Origin: JBEAUL01 sp041161475
Lineage (GTDB): Bacteria; Pseudomonadota; Gammaproteobacteria; UBA6186; Azoamicaceae
Direction of reading: 5' to 3'
Assembly: GCA_041161475.1 (NCBI GenBank)
Contig: JBEAUL010000091.1
Coordinates: 1 to 27,674, forward strand
Length of the DNA: 27,674 nt
A program made the translations under genes and the position numbers. Below the pieces are notes generated by a model, which was given only the letters and a program-made list of their open reading frames with translations, had not been told where the DNA came from and did not search any database. Below are positions 1 to 8,158 of the stretch, one piece after another. How positions within the stretch are numbered: position 1 is the stretch's first letter; each line of letters starts with the position of its first letter.

Positions 1-1025
1 TCTTTCAGTCCTTCGGATATTAATAATTTATTGGGAGGATCAATTTTATCATAAGACATTAAAAGTACTTCTAGCCCATTAACCTTTCTTATTAATTCAG
101 ATATCGATACTGCCGCGTTAAATCCAATATATATTTTTTCCAGATTTAGTACGCGCAAATCGCTAGACAATTTTTGAATAATAGCATCACAGAGTTTCAT
201 GATGACTTTATCGGTTATATGGGTATTTTTTAAATGTATTTCAGTAAACAACGCACCATTTTTTATTATTTTAGCCAAACTTTCCCCGCCTTGCGGGCCA
301 ATACGGTTATCTGTTAAAAACAATCTTGAGGTCGATAATACAAATTTTTTTCTGCCGATCTTGTTATGTAATTTAGATAACCCATGTCTATTAATATTAT
401 TGTTACATAAGTATAAAAATTCCATCGATTGGTGGTCATATTCAGCGATATTGGGTTTTAGTAATAATTGAATGGCTGAATTTGCTAGACGATTGGAAGA
501 TAAGTCAAGTGAATATAATTTTTTATTAAATATAATGCTTTTTAGTATGTTAATAGCGTCAAATTCAAGCAAATTATGACTCAGATCAATGACATTGAGA
601 TGCATTCCATTGTTAATAGACGAAAATAAGGACTCAAGATGCATTTTTTTTAATTGATTATGGGATAGTCCGAGATAAAATAGATCTCTGTTGTGTTGGA
701 TAACGAATTTTACTTTATCAAGTATGGTATTGCGCATAAATCCAATAGAGAATTCAAGCTTTTTCAAGTGACTATGTTGTTCTAAAGCAGAAAGAATAAA
801 CAAAATAATGGTACTTCTTTGATCTAAAACAAGAGGATTTTCTGTGTGTAAAATAGCTGGAATTTTTAAAGAAAAATATTCTAAAACAGGATTTTTTAAA
901 AGTAACGAGCATAAATGGGTCCATTCCTCAAGAGAATAATCATCTATGTCTACCATATCTAAGTCAAGGTGTGAATTTTTACAAAAAGACATAACGAGAT
1001 CATCAGGTAGCATGGACAGCCTCAT
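1..1025 (-). CDS. F-box-like leucine-rich repeat protein, 3' end outside window
   Basis: A single uninterrupted frame of 341 codons starts at ATG 1025 and runs off the left edge, so the C-terminus is missing. Residues about 115-270 carry leucine-rich repeats: LFYLGLSHNQL (115-125), LNVIDLSHNLL (143-153), LYSLDLSSNRL (170-180), MEFLYLCNNNI (201-211), RLFLTDNRIGPQGG (234-247) and FTEIHLKNTHI (260-270). Spacing of roughly 27-30 residues with NRIGPQGGESLAKII resembles the ribonuclease-inhibitor type of LRR. Residues 5-40 (LPDDLV at 6-11, DL at 21-22, EEWTHL at 33-38) loosely fit the F-box pattern LPxxL...W..L. No signal peptide or membrane segment is seen. LRR proteins of intracellular bacteria are often translocated effectors; that role here is inference. 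Alternative starts are ATG 1013 and 992. It lies 126 bp downstream of the msrA-like gene and probably has its own promoter. Confidence 0.82.
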   Translation of the reverse strand, partial: MRLSMLPDDLVMSFCKNSHLDLDMVDIDDYSLEEWTHLCSLLLKNPVLEYFSLKIPAILHTENPLVLDQRSTIILFILSALEQHSHLKKLEFSIGFMRNTILDKVKFVIQHNRDLFYLGLSHNQLKKMHLESLFSSINNGMHLNVIDLSHNLLEFDAINILKSIIFNKKLYSLDLSSNRLANSAIQLLLKPNIAEYDHQSMEFLYLCNNNINRHGLSKLHNKIGRKKFVLSTSRLFLTDNRIGPQGGESLAKIIKNGALFTEIHLKNTHITDKVIMKLCDAIIQKLSSDLRVLNLEKIYIGFNAAVSISELIRKVNGLEVLLMSYDKIDPPNKLLISEGLK

Positions 1026-1058
1026 ATTTGGTTTCCCATATGGTATGGGGGAGTGGAG

Positions 1059-1092
1059 ATTATAGTTTCCAACAAATAGATATGCCTGTCAA
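1059..1092 (-). promoter_or_regulatory. Possible promoter of the LRR gene
   Basis: On the minus strand a perfect TATAAT (1059-1064) lies 34 bases upstream of ATG 1025, and a perfect TTGACA lies at 1087-1092. The spacer between them is 22 bases, longer than the usual 16-18, so either the TATAAT alone is used, an activator is needed, or the pairing is fortuitous. Confidence 0.35.
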
Positions 1093-1151
1093 GCAGCTTT
1101 TTTATACTGAAATTAATACAGAAAATTAACTGTTAAAACTGTGCGCTTCAG

Positions 1152-1808
1152 TTAGTTTAAATAACTTACATCTCCCCAAATGGCGTTCAAGGGTTTATCT
1201 CGATTACAGCGCCATTTCAAGTAAATATGTTGCAGAGGATTATTGGTAAAGAAATTTTGATACCGTTCTTCGGCATCATAAAAAGTCTCTAGTTTTAAAA
1301 TAGGGGTGACTACTTTATGACTAAGCTGAAATTCAATCCTTTTTTTAGAGTGCTCTGCTGCCATCTCTTGACTGTGGTCGGTATAAAAAATTGCAGCAGT
1401 ATATTCATTTCCTATATCACAAAATTGTCCTTTAGGATTAAAAGGATCTATATTGTGCCAAAATATGGTTAACAACTGATCATAAGAGATAATGCTGGGG
1501 TTATAGATAACTTTGATAGAGCGTTTTTTGGCTTCACTACTTTTCGAACCAGTAATTTTTCCAGTTGCGTAACCTGCTCTTATGGATAAGATGCCGGGGT
1601 ATTTTATTTTTGAATCCCTATTAAAAAAAACAGACTGACTGGTTAAAAAACAGCCCATAGAAAAAACAGCTGTTTTTGTGTATTTGGTTTCTATCACTCT
1701 GGTTTCCGTTGGGGAATTTTTTAACAATAATATACCAACAATAACAATAGCCCCTACCCCAATAAAGGATAACAAGACTTTAATAGAAAAGATTAACAAT
1801 CGTTTCAT
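1152..1808 (-). CDS. Membrane-anchored MsrA-family protein with altered active site
   Basis: 218 aa. An N-terminal hydrophobic segment (about 7-29) looks like a signal anchor, followed by a peptide-methionine-(S)-sulfoxide-reductase fold. Family landmarks are visible: GCFL (52-55; usually GCFW) with candidate catalytic Cys53, AGYATG (78-83), YNPSIISYDQLLTIFW (102-117), ID-P...G.F.DIGNEY (120-136, Tyr136 matching the conserved QY), AIFY (139-142) and FYDAEERYQ near 178. Unlike typical MsrA, the Trp after GCF is Leu, and the conserved GHAE stretch aligns with AKKR, removing the acid that polarises the substrate sulfoxide. MsrA normally reduces Met-S-sulfoxide in proteins with thioredoxin; activity here is doubtful. 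Tethering implies a periplasm-facing role. Start: first ATG before the hydrophobic segment; no clear Shine-Dalgarno. Confidence 0.75.
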   Translation of the reverse strand: MKRLLIFSIKVLLSFIGVGAIVIVGILLLKNSPTETRVIETKYTKTAVFSMGCFLTSQSVFFNRDSKIKYPGILSIRAGYATGKITGSKSSEAKKRSIKVIYNPSIISYDQLLTIFWHNIDPFNPKGQFCDIGNEYTAAIFYTDHSQEMAAEHSKKRIEFQLSHKVVTPILKLETFYDAEERYQNFFTNNPLQHIYLKWRCNRDKPLNAIWGDVSYLN

Positions 1809-1834
1809 ATTGTATACCAGTGCCTATTTTATAA

Positions 1835-1856
1835 TATAGTTTTTTCTCTAACTATA
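1835..1856 (-). terminator. Weak AT-rich hairpin between the RND operon and the msrA-like gene
   Basis: Inverted repeat TATAGTT (1835-1841) / AACTATA (1850-1856) with an 8-base loop lies about 40 bp past the stop of the RND permease. The stem has one G-C pair and no long T tract on the minus strand, so it may only weakly terminate, or not at all. The same AT-rich stretch could hold the msrA promoter. Confidence 0.25.
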
Positions 1857-1896
1857 AAAGAAAGGTTTAAGGATTGTTTACAATATAGTATAGCTT

Positions 1897-4800
1897 TTAT
1901 AATTTGCGTTTTGAATCACGGTTTTCTTGAAATGTTTTCAATTTTACCGTTAATTTTTCCATATAAAGATAAAATAAGGGTGTAATGTAAAGCGTGAGTA
2001 ATTGGGAAAACAACAGTCCTCCCACAACAGCAATGCCTAAGGGTCTTCGTGTTTCCCCACCTGCCCCATATCCTAAAGCCAAAGGCATTGTTCCAAATAT
2101 AGCCGCCAAAGTCGTCATCATAATGGGTCTATATCGCACACTACAGGCTTTTACAATGGCTTCTCGGGCACTTGATTGATATTGTCTTCTATCTTCAATA
2201 GCAAAATCGACCATAATAATGCCATTTTTTTTCACTAAGCCAATTAACATAATAATCCCAATAAAGCTATAAATATTCAATTCTTGTTGAAAAATGACCA
2301 GTGAAAACAGCGCACCAAAGGCAGCAAAGGGTAAGGCAGTTAAAATCGTAATCGGATGAATAAAGTGTTCATATAGTATCGCTAATACCATGTAGATCAC
2401 TAAAATCGTAAACAGAATGAGTAAGCCCAGTGTTTTTATAGAGTCTTGAAATACCTGGGCAGCACCAATAAAGCTACCGACGACATCACCCGGTAATAGG
2501 GTTTTTTCTAAATGATTCACTTGTGCCGAAATAGCACCCAAAGAGATACCTGGAGCCAGGTTAAACGATATCGTGACTGCAGGCAATTGTCCATAATGAT
2601 TGGCAGATAAGGGCCCTGCACTTTGTGTAAACTGCGCAACTGCGCTCAGCGGTACCATCGCCCCACTGGAAGATTTGAGATAAAATGCATTCAGTGTTTC
2701 GATACTTTTTTGGTATTTAGGATCTATCTGCAACAATACTGGGTATTGGTTAATCGGGGTAATAATGGTATTAATTTGGGCTTCTCCATACGCATTATAC
2801 AGTGCGGTTTCTATTTGCAATGGGGTTATACCCAATTCAGCTGCCCTATCCCGTAGAATATGTATCTTTATTTCTGGATTGTGCAAGAGTAAGTCGGAAT
2901 TCAGATCTTGAACGCCTGGAATTTTAGACATGGCTTCTTGAAATTCCTTAGAAATTTTTTTCAATAACTCCCAATCAGTACCCTGTAAGACATATTGATA
3001 GTTACCAACAGAAACGGTACTGCCAACTCTAATAGAGGTTGGATTTTGTAGATACGCTTTAATGCCTGGAACCAACTGTGCTTTTTTTCGTAAGGCTTGT
3101 AAAATGTTATCCGCGGTCTCTTTTCGTTCGGATTGTGGTCTTAATTTAAGTACCATAATGCCACCATTGGTACTATTGACCGCACCAAATCCCTGTCCAA
3201 CGGTAGAAATAACAGATTCTACACCTGGGTTTTCTAAAAACAGTTGTTTCAGTCGTTCTTGTCTTTCGACAAAGTCTGAGAATTTAACCCCTTCCTGGAC
3301 CTGCGTATTCCCAAATAGAATGCCCGTATCTTGAGAAGGAATAAAGCCTTTGGGTACCCATTTGAGCAATAAAACTGTCAGTATAAGGGTAATAATAACG
3401 AGGATAATCATTGGACGTGTGTGGTCGATACTCCATTCTAGGGTCTTAATGTACACTGTTCTTGTTTTATTAAATCCCTTCATAAATAACTCAATCATTT
3501 TATTCGAGGGCGTAGCAGAGGTAGCCGATAAAAACCGACTGCGTAGCATGGGTGTTAAAGTTAATGAAACAAAGCCAGAAAATAGGATGGTTGCCCCAAC
3601 CACAACGGCAAATTCTCGAAACAATCGCCCTAATAGCCCCCCCATAAATAAAATAGGAATAAATACCGCTGCTAAAGATAAGGTCATGGATAATACGGTA
3701 AAACTGATTTCTGCGGTGGCTTCTAAGGCTGCTTTTAGTCGGTTTGATCCTGCTTCTAAGTGTCTTAAGATATTTTCTAATACAACGATGGTATCATCGA
3801 TAACAAAACCAACGGCTAAAACCAGACCCATCAGGGATAAGTTATCCAAACTATAACTCATAAGATACATAATGGCGAAGGTTGCAACAATTGAGGTCGG
3901 AAAATCTAGGGCAGTAATTAGGGTAGAATAAAAATTATTTAAAAACAGATAAGTGATAAATAAAACTAATGCTATCGCCAGCATTAAGGTAAATTGAACC
4001 TCATGTAAAGATTCTTCTATAAAAACAGAGCGATCGTATACCACGTTCAATTTTACATTACCAGGAATTTTTTTGAGCAACTCTGGCAACACCTTAAAAA
4101 TGTCTTTTACAATTTGCACCGTATTGGTACCGGGTTGTCTTTGAATAGAAATCACAATAGCCCGTTGATTGTTGTACCAAGTGGCAACCTTATCATTGAC
4201 ATTACTGTCTATCGCTGTACCAATATCCTTAATACGTACAGGTGCCCCATCGTTTATAGCAACAATTGCCTCATTGAATTGAGCGGCATTATTCAATTGC
4301 CCATCTACTTTTAATAATTGATAGTTAGAAGTCGTTTGTAAGGTACCAGAAGGTTGATTCGTGCTGACCGCTTTGATGGCATCTGCCACATCTGTTACAT
4401 CTAAACGTCGATTTGCTAAGGCACTGGGATTTAACAATACACGAACCGCATATTGCTGAGAACCAAAAACACCCACCTCTGAGACACCAGAAACCATTGA
4501 TAAATTTTGTGCAATCAAGGTTTCTGCATAATCGTCTAGTTCATGAAGGGGTAAATGATCGGCAGTCATTGCAAGATATAATATCGGTGCTAGGGTTGGG
4601 TTTGTTTTACGTAAAGTCGGTGGATTAGGCATTTCGGTAGGTAATTGTTTTAATACCTGAGAAATGGCCGTTTGTACGTCTTGTGCGGCAGCATCAATAC
4701 TACGCTCTAATACAAACTGGATGGTAATCCGCGTTTGTCCAGACGTACTCACTGAATTCATGGAATCGATACCAGCGATGGTACTGAACTGTCGCTCTAA

Positions 4801-4998
4801 TGGCGTAGCGACTGTACTCGCCATTGTTTCCGGATCTGCCCCCGGCAAACTGGCACTAACCACAATCGTTGGAAAATCTACGTTGGGTAAATCACTGACG
4901 GGCAGCAATCGGTAGGCAGACCACCCAAATATAACTAAAGCAAGCATCACCATTGTGGTAGCCACTGGCCTTAGAATAAATGGGCGAGATAAATTCAT
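1897..4998 (-). CDS. RND efflux permease, HAE1 family (MdtB/MdtC-like)
   Basis: 1033 aa, full length for the hydrophobe/amphiphile efflux-1 family. The N-terminal segment MNLSRPFILRPVATTMVML is typical, followed by a large periplasmic loop, a transmembrane block, a second periplasmic loop and a second block, i.e. the usual 12-TM duplicated architecture. Proton-relay residues are present: Asp-Asp in VGFVIDDTIVVLEN near residue 400 and the Lys pair in GLVKKNGIIMVDFA near residue 930. It acts in the inner membrane as the proton-driven drug/solute pump of a tripartite exporter. Sequence flavour (DLPNVDFPTI, PLERQFSTIAGID) is closer to MdtB/MdtC/MuxB than to AcrB, but substrate cannot be told. It is last in the operon; its ATG overlaps the fusion-protein stop by 4 bp, implying translational coupling. 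Confidence 0.95.
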   Translation of the reverse strand: MNLSRPFILRPVATTMVMLALVIFGWSAYRLLPVSDLPNVDFPTIVVSASLPGADPETMASTVATPLERQFSTIAGIDSMNSVSTSGQTRITIQFVLERSIDAAAQDVQTAISQVLKQLPTEMPNPPTLRKTNPTLAPILYLAMTADHLPLHELDDYAETLIAQNLSMVSGVSEVGVFGSQQYAVRVLLNPSALANRRLDVTDVADAIKAVSTNQPSGTLQTTSNYQLLKVDGQLNNAAQFNEAIVAINDGAPVRIKDIGTAIDSNVNDKVATWYNNQRAIVISIQRQPGTNTVQIVKDIFKVLPELLKKIPGNVKLNVVYDRSVFIEESLHEVQFTLMLAIALVLFITYLFLNNFYSTLITALDFPTSIVATFAIMYLMSYSLDNLSLMGLVLAVGFVIDDTIVVLENILRHLEAGSNRLKAALEATAEISFTVLSMTLSLAAVFIPILFMGGLLGRLFREFAVVVGATILFSGFVSLTLTPMLRSRFLSATSATPSNKMIELFMKGFNKTRTVYIKTLEWSIDHTRPMIILVIITLILTVLLLKWVPKGFIPSQDTGILFGNTQVQEGVKFSDFVERQERLKQLFLENPGVESVISTVGQGFGAVNSTNGGIMVLKLRPQSERKETADNILQALRKKAQLVPGIKAYLQNPTSIRVGSTVSVGNYQYVLQGTDWELLKKISKEFQEAMSKIPGVQDLNSDLLLHNPEIKIHILRDRAAELGITPLQIETALYNAYGEAQINTIITPINQYPVLLQIDPKYQKSIETLNAFYLKSSSGAMVPLSAVAQFTQSAGPLSANHYGQLPAVTISFNLAPGISLGAISAQVNHLEKTLLPGDVVGSFIGAAQVFQDSIKTLGLLILFTILVIYMVLAILYEHFIHPITILTALPFAAFGALFSLVIFQQELNIYSFIGIIMLIGLVKKNGIIMVDFAIEDRRQYQSSAREAIVKACSVRYRPIMMTTLAAIFGTMPLALGYGAGGETRRPLGIAVVGGLLFSQLLTLYITPLFYLYMEKLTVKLKTFQENRDSKRKL

Positions 4999-6182
4999 GA
5001 TGGGACATGCTCCACGTAAACAGGACTGCCTTCTCTTAAATCGGGGGCAATTGTGGTAATCACTTTTTCATCCCCTATCAGCCCTTGTTGAATGACGGCC
5101 AAATCCTTGATTTGCCGTGATACCACCACTCTTTTTACAATGGCTTTGCCCTGTTCAATACAGTAAACAAAATGACCGCTCTGATCGAACTGAATGGCAT
5201 TACCGGGAATAACCAGGGCGTCATGTTCTATGGTGAGCACCAATTCTGCGTTAACCATCATACCAGGCCATAATATGTTATCTGGATTCTCTATTTTACC
5301 TTTCATTAAAACGGTACCACTTTGTGAATTAATGACGTTATCAATGAGTGATAGTTCACCGGAACCCAGTGGGGTATTGTCATCTGCATCACTATAAACA
5401 TGGACTGTTAAGGCATTATTTTGTTGATAATGGCGCACTGAGGTTAATTGACTTTGGTTTAAACTAAACGTCACCCAGACTGGGTTTGCGGTATTAATAA
5501 CTAGAATGGGTTTATCGCTATTTGCAACAACTAAGTCTCCTATATTAATCGAAAAATCACCGGTTCGACCGGAAATAGGCGCACGAATACGCGTATACTC
5601 AAGTTGAATCTCAGCTTGTTCTACCTGCGCTTTATCTGCTTCAACCAAGGCCATTTGTGCCGTGGCTATGGTTGCTGCTTGTTCAGCCTGCTGTCGCGTC
5701 ACATATTCTTTTTTAACCAAATCAGCATATCTTTTGGCATCTGCTTGATTTTGAATCAGTGTTGATTCATCGCGCATCAATGTTGCTTTCGCTTGCCTTA
5801 ATGTTTCTAAAAATGGGGCTGGATCTATCTGAAAAAGTAATTGACCTTTTGACACATTGGCCCCACGGTCAATCGCGATTTCTTTAATCGTTCCGGTGAC
5901 TTGTGGGATAATTGATACCGTATGTATTGCTGAAATAGTACCAGGTGCTTTAATCAATACAGGCATTGCTTTCTTTTCTACATTTACCGCTTGAACCACC
6001 AGTTTATTACCATTTTTGGCGTGATAGTGGCTATACAGGGAAGAAATGCCTTTATACAGAAAAAAAGCAAGTAAAAACCAAGTAACATATTTTAATACAG
6101 GATATTGATGTACGATGTTGACATATCGTGCATGGCCATTTTTTTGATACCAAATGAATATTTTCTGAAGCTTATTATTCAC
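4995..6182 (-). CDS. RND periplasmic adaptor (membrane fusion protein), MdtA-like
   Basis: 395 aa. A 28-residue cytoplasmic extension precedes one transmembrane segment (about 29-46); no lipobox, so it is membrane-anchored rather than a lipoprotein. Then come a biotinyl-lipoyl half-motif (GANVSKGQLLFQIDPAPF, about 107-124), a coiled-coil hairpin rich in Ala/Gln (about 125-195, containing YVTRQQAEQAATIATAQ), the second lipoyl half with RIRAPISGRTGDFSINIGD, and a beta-barrel/membrane-proximal region containing VIPGNAIQFD. This is the standard HlyD/AcrA adaptor order. It bridges the inner-membrane pump and the outer-membrane channel encoded on either side. The start overlaps the upstream channel gene by 8 bp and its stop overlaps the pump start by 4 bp. 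Confidence 0.93.
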   Translation of the reverse strand: MNNKLQKIFIWYQKNGHARYVNIVHQYPVLKYVTWFLLAFFLYKGISSLYSHYHAKNGNKLVVQAVNVEKKAMPVLIKAPGTISAIHTVSIIPQVTGTIKEIAIDRGANVSKGQLLFQIDPAPFLETLRQAKATLMRDESTLIQNQADAKRYADLVKKEYVTRQQAEQAATIATAQMALVEADKAQVEQAEIQLEYTRIRAPISGRTGDFSINIGDLVVANSDKPILVINTANPVWVTFSLNQSQLTSVRHYQQNNALTVHVYSDADDNTPLGSGELSLIDNVINSQSGTVLMKGKIENPDNILWPGMMVNAELVLTIEHDALVIPGNAIQFDQSGHFVYCIEQGKAIVKRVVVSRQIKDLAVIQQGLIGDEKVITTIAPDLREGSPVYVEHVPS

Positions 6183-7530
6183 GGATAATATTCCCTAATG
6201 CTGCTGAAAACTGCGCTAATGCCGTATACCAATTTAATTTTGCCTGTATCCATTGTGTTCTGGCGTTACTTGCGGTTGCTTGTGTGGTTAAAACACTTAA
6301 AATATTGCCAACCCCAGATTGATATTGTCCAAGCGCCTGATCTGCGGCCTGTTTTGCACTGCTCAATAACGCTCGACTGCTATCGATAGATTTTGCCACT
6401 GTCTTTAAATCAAAATAGTATTGCCATACCTGCAAATCAATTTGTTGTTTGAGTACCTGATACTGTGCCTTTGCTGCTTGTTTTTTGGCCTCGGCTTGTT
6501 TGATGGTATAGGTATTTGAAAAACCCGTAAAAATAGGTACATTGAGCGATAATTGAATACGATTCGACAACCCACTGCTGGTATCTGTTCCAGAACCAGC
6601 CGCATTGCTACCACTGCTATTCAACGATTGAGTCGTCATGCTTAGCTGAAGATTGGGCCATATTTCTCGTTTTGCTGCCGATAACACTGCATCCGAAGCT
6701 TCAAATTGCGCTTTTGCGGCCAATAAATCAGGGCGATGATGACTCGCATATCGCATGAGTGTCTCTGTTGATTCAAGCATATCGTGTGTTTGAATGGTAT
6801 CTGGAACAGAGGCAACCTGTAGGGGTGTACTGATAGGTAATCCTATGTCGTTACGTAATTGGCCTTCGAGTATTTTTAATGTACCTTGTGCCTGTAGCAA
6901 ATTCAATTCAGCTTGCAATAAAGCGCTTTTAGCTTGATAAACATCCCCAATAGTGGCAAGACCTTGATCGCGCATGGCATTAGCGGCATCTAAATTGACC
7001 TGGGCTTCTTTTACACTGAGTTGGTTTGAAACAACAACTTCCTTTTGACCTATTAGGCTGTAGTAGGTCTGCTCTAACTGGAGGATGACCTGCTGTAACA
7101 CATAACTTTGATTAAACTGTGCAGCACGCCACTGTAATTGCGCCGCCTTGGAACGAGACAAACTGGCGCCAAAATCCCAAATCAAAAAATTAAGACTTAA
7201 TCCAACGCCACTGGTATATTCATGGGTCGTCTTTCCTGAAGCACGTAAGCTATTGTTGTTGTAATTTGCAAATCCGCTGATTTGAGGCCAAAAAACACTG
7301 TTGGTGATTCCTAAATTGGCCCAAGCCGTTTTACTTTGGGCCCAGGCCAATCGAGTTGAAGGATGACAAGTTAACGCCAAATCTGATAGGGTCGCTAAAC
7401 TCAAGGGTTTATTTTCTAGGGAAGGGGGTAACGTAAGACATACGCCTATAGCCCCAGCTTTACTAAGCGGAGAAAGACCAATCAGTAAACCTGTTATCAA
7501 GGCAAAATGCCTCATTGCACGCTTGTTCAT
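6175..7530 (-). CDS. TolC-like outer membrane efflux factor
   Basis: About 451 aa from ATG 7530. A cleavable signal peptide is apparent (charged MNKRAMRH, hydrophobic core, Ser-Lys-Ala-Gly-Ala near residue 26-30). Two repeats of the outer-membrane efflux protein family follow, each with long Gln/Ala-rich helices: the first around YSLIGQKEVVVSNQLSVKEA and YQAKSALLQAELNLLQAQG, the second around AAKREIWPNLQLSMTTQ, TGFSNTYTIKQAEAKKQ and QYQSGVGNILSVLTTQ. The protein forms the outer-membrane/periplasmic channel of the exporter. A TTG at 7539 would add three residues; ATG 7530 is preferred although AGG lies directly against it, and ATG 7515 is also possible. It is first in the operon channel-adaptor-pump. 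Confidence 0.92.
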   Translation of the reverse strand: MNKRAMRHFALITGLLIGLSPLSKAGAIGVCLTLPPSLENKPLSLATLSDLALTCHPSTRLAWAQSKTAWANLGITNSVFWPQISGFANYNNNSLRASGKTTHEYTSGVGLSLNFLIWDFGASLSRSKAAQLQWRAAQFNQSYVLQQVILQLEQTYYSLIGQKEVVVSNQLSVKEAQVNLDAANAMRDQGLATIGDVYQAKSALLQAELNLLQAQGTLKILEGQLRNDIGLPISTPLQVASVPDTIQTHDMLESTETLMRYASHHRPDLLAAKAQFEASDAVLSAAKREIWPNLQLSMTTQSLNSSGSNAAGSGTDTSSGLSNRIQLSLNVPIFTGFSNTYTIKQAEAKKQAAKAQYQVLKQQIDLQVWQYYFDLKTVAKSIDSSRALLSSAKQAADQALGQYQSGVGNILSVLTTQATASNARTQWIQAKLNWYTALAQFSAALGNIIRE

Positions 7531-7551
7531 CCTAAACAAATGTGCAATTAA

Positions 7552-8097
7552 TACGCCAGGAGTGACTGCTCCCCGCCCTCCGCTAACGCTTCAGGCGAGG
7601 CTTCTTGCTTCATTATCTGTAATGGTTCAGAAATCACATACACTACCCTTAGTACCAACAGTGAATCTGAATTAATCAGTGAATTTAATGGCATAAAATC
7701 CAAATTGTCTGCATACAACGTACCGGCTGATCTTTTAACAAAAGTGATATCCACAGGATTGTCACAAAGTAGTTTAAACAGTGCACAACAAGCGGCCTTA
7801 TTGCAATTACCTTGGCAAACCATCAAGTATGATTATTGCCCTGAATTAAGCAATGCCACAGCCGTTGAAAACTGCCAATCAAGCATGGACAGTTATACCG
7901 ATTTATCTGCATCCCTGTGTTGCAATAAAGTCGTTACTTTTAACAGTGCAAACGCCCCTGCCCTAGGGTCTGGTGTTTTATTGGCTTATGCATTTGGTGC
8001 TGGCAAGCTTTTAAAAGCCGCGGTTGATTTCTTTCAATCAGAGAAAAAAGAAACAGAATCGGTTAACAAAGAGAACACGCAAAAGATAAGTCTATAA
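7552..8097 (+). CDS. Hypothetical Cys-rich protein with C-terminal hydrophobic segment; start unresolved
   Basis: The frame is open from just after a TAA at 7549 to TAA 8095-8097 (181 codons), but contains no ATG or GTG start; the first conventional start is TTG 7705, giving 130 aa. The translation upstream of that TTG (e.g. STNSESELISEFNGIKSKL) still looks coding, so the gene may use a rare start or be a 5'-truncated remnant. Visible features: several Cys (DYCPEL, ENCQSS, SLCCNK), a Gly/Ala-rich hydrophobic stretch ALGSGVLLAYAFGAGKLL near the C-terminus, and a charged Lys/Glu tail. No family recognised. It is divergent from the efflux operon and convergent with the ABC-F gene, and is followed by a strong dyad. 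Confidence 0.5.
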   Translation, partial: YARSDCSPPSANASGEASCFIICNGSEITYTTLSTNSESELISEFNGIKSKLSAYNVPADLLTKVISTGLSQSSLNSAQQAALLQLPWQTIKYDYCPELSNATAVENCQSSMDSYTDLSASLCCNKVVTFNSANAPALGSGVLLAYAFGAGKLLKAAVDFFQSEKKETESVNKENTQKISL

Positions 8098-8118
8098 TCT
8101 GAAAAGCCAATCAAAGAG

Positions 8119-8148
8119 TAACCCAGCATACCTATTTATGCTGGGTTA
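8119..8148. terminator. 12-bp perfect hairpin between convergent genes
   Basis: TAACCCAGCATA (8119-8130) and TATGCTGGGTTA (8137-8148) pair perfectly around a 6-base loop, between the plus-strand hypothetical gene (stop 8097) and the minus-strand ABC-F gene (stop 8159). No strong T tract follows on either strand (CTCTTTGATT on the minus side), so it is a probable bidirectional terminator or transcript-end protector. Confidence 0.65.
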
Positions 8149-8158
8149 ACTGCCTTCG

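Noticed and set aside
199..471. Plus-strand 90-codon frame at the left edge
   Set aside because: It is the complement of the LRR gene, which has a continuous 341-codon frame with clear repeats.
1110..1135. TTAATTT direct repeats upstream of the LRR gene as a PmrA-type box
   Set aside because: The repeats are 13 bp apart, whereas the known PmrA box has an 11-bp period; sequence agreement is weak.
1127..1154. TAACTG/CAGTTA inverted repeat as terminator of the msrA-like gene
   Set aside because: Stem of only 6 bp with a 16-base loop, overlapping the stop codon and lacking a T tract.
3350..3856. Plus-strand 168-codon frame inside the RND permease
   Set aside because: Fully antisense to a conserved HAE1 gene and without recognisable protein character.
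7548..7826. Minus-strand 92-codon frame upstream of the TolC-like gene
   Set aside because: Low-complexity Cys/Leu text without a family match, and it lies opposite the more protein-like plus-strand frame; probably a shadow.
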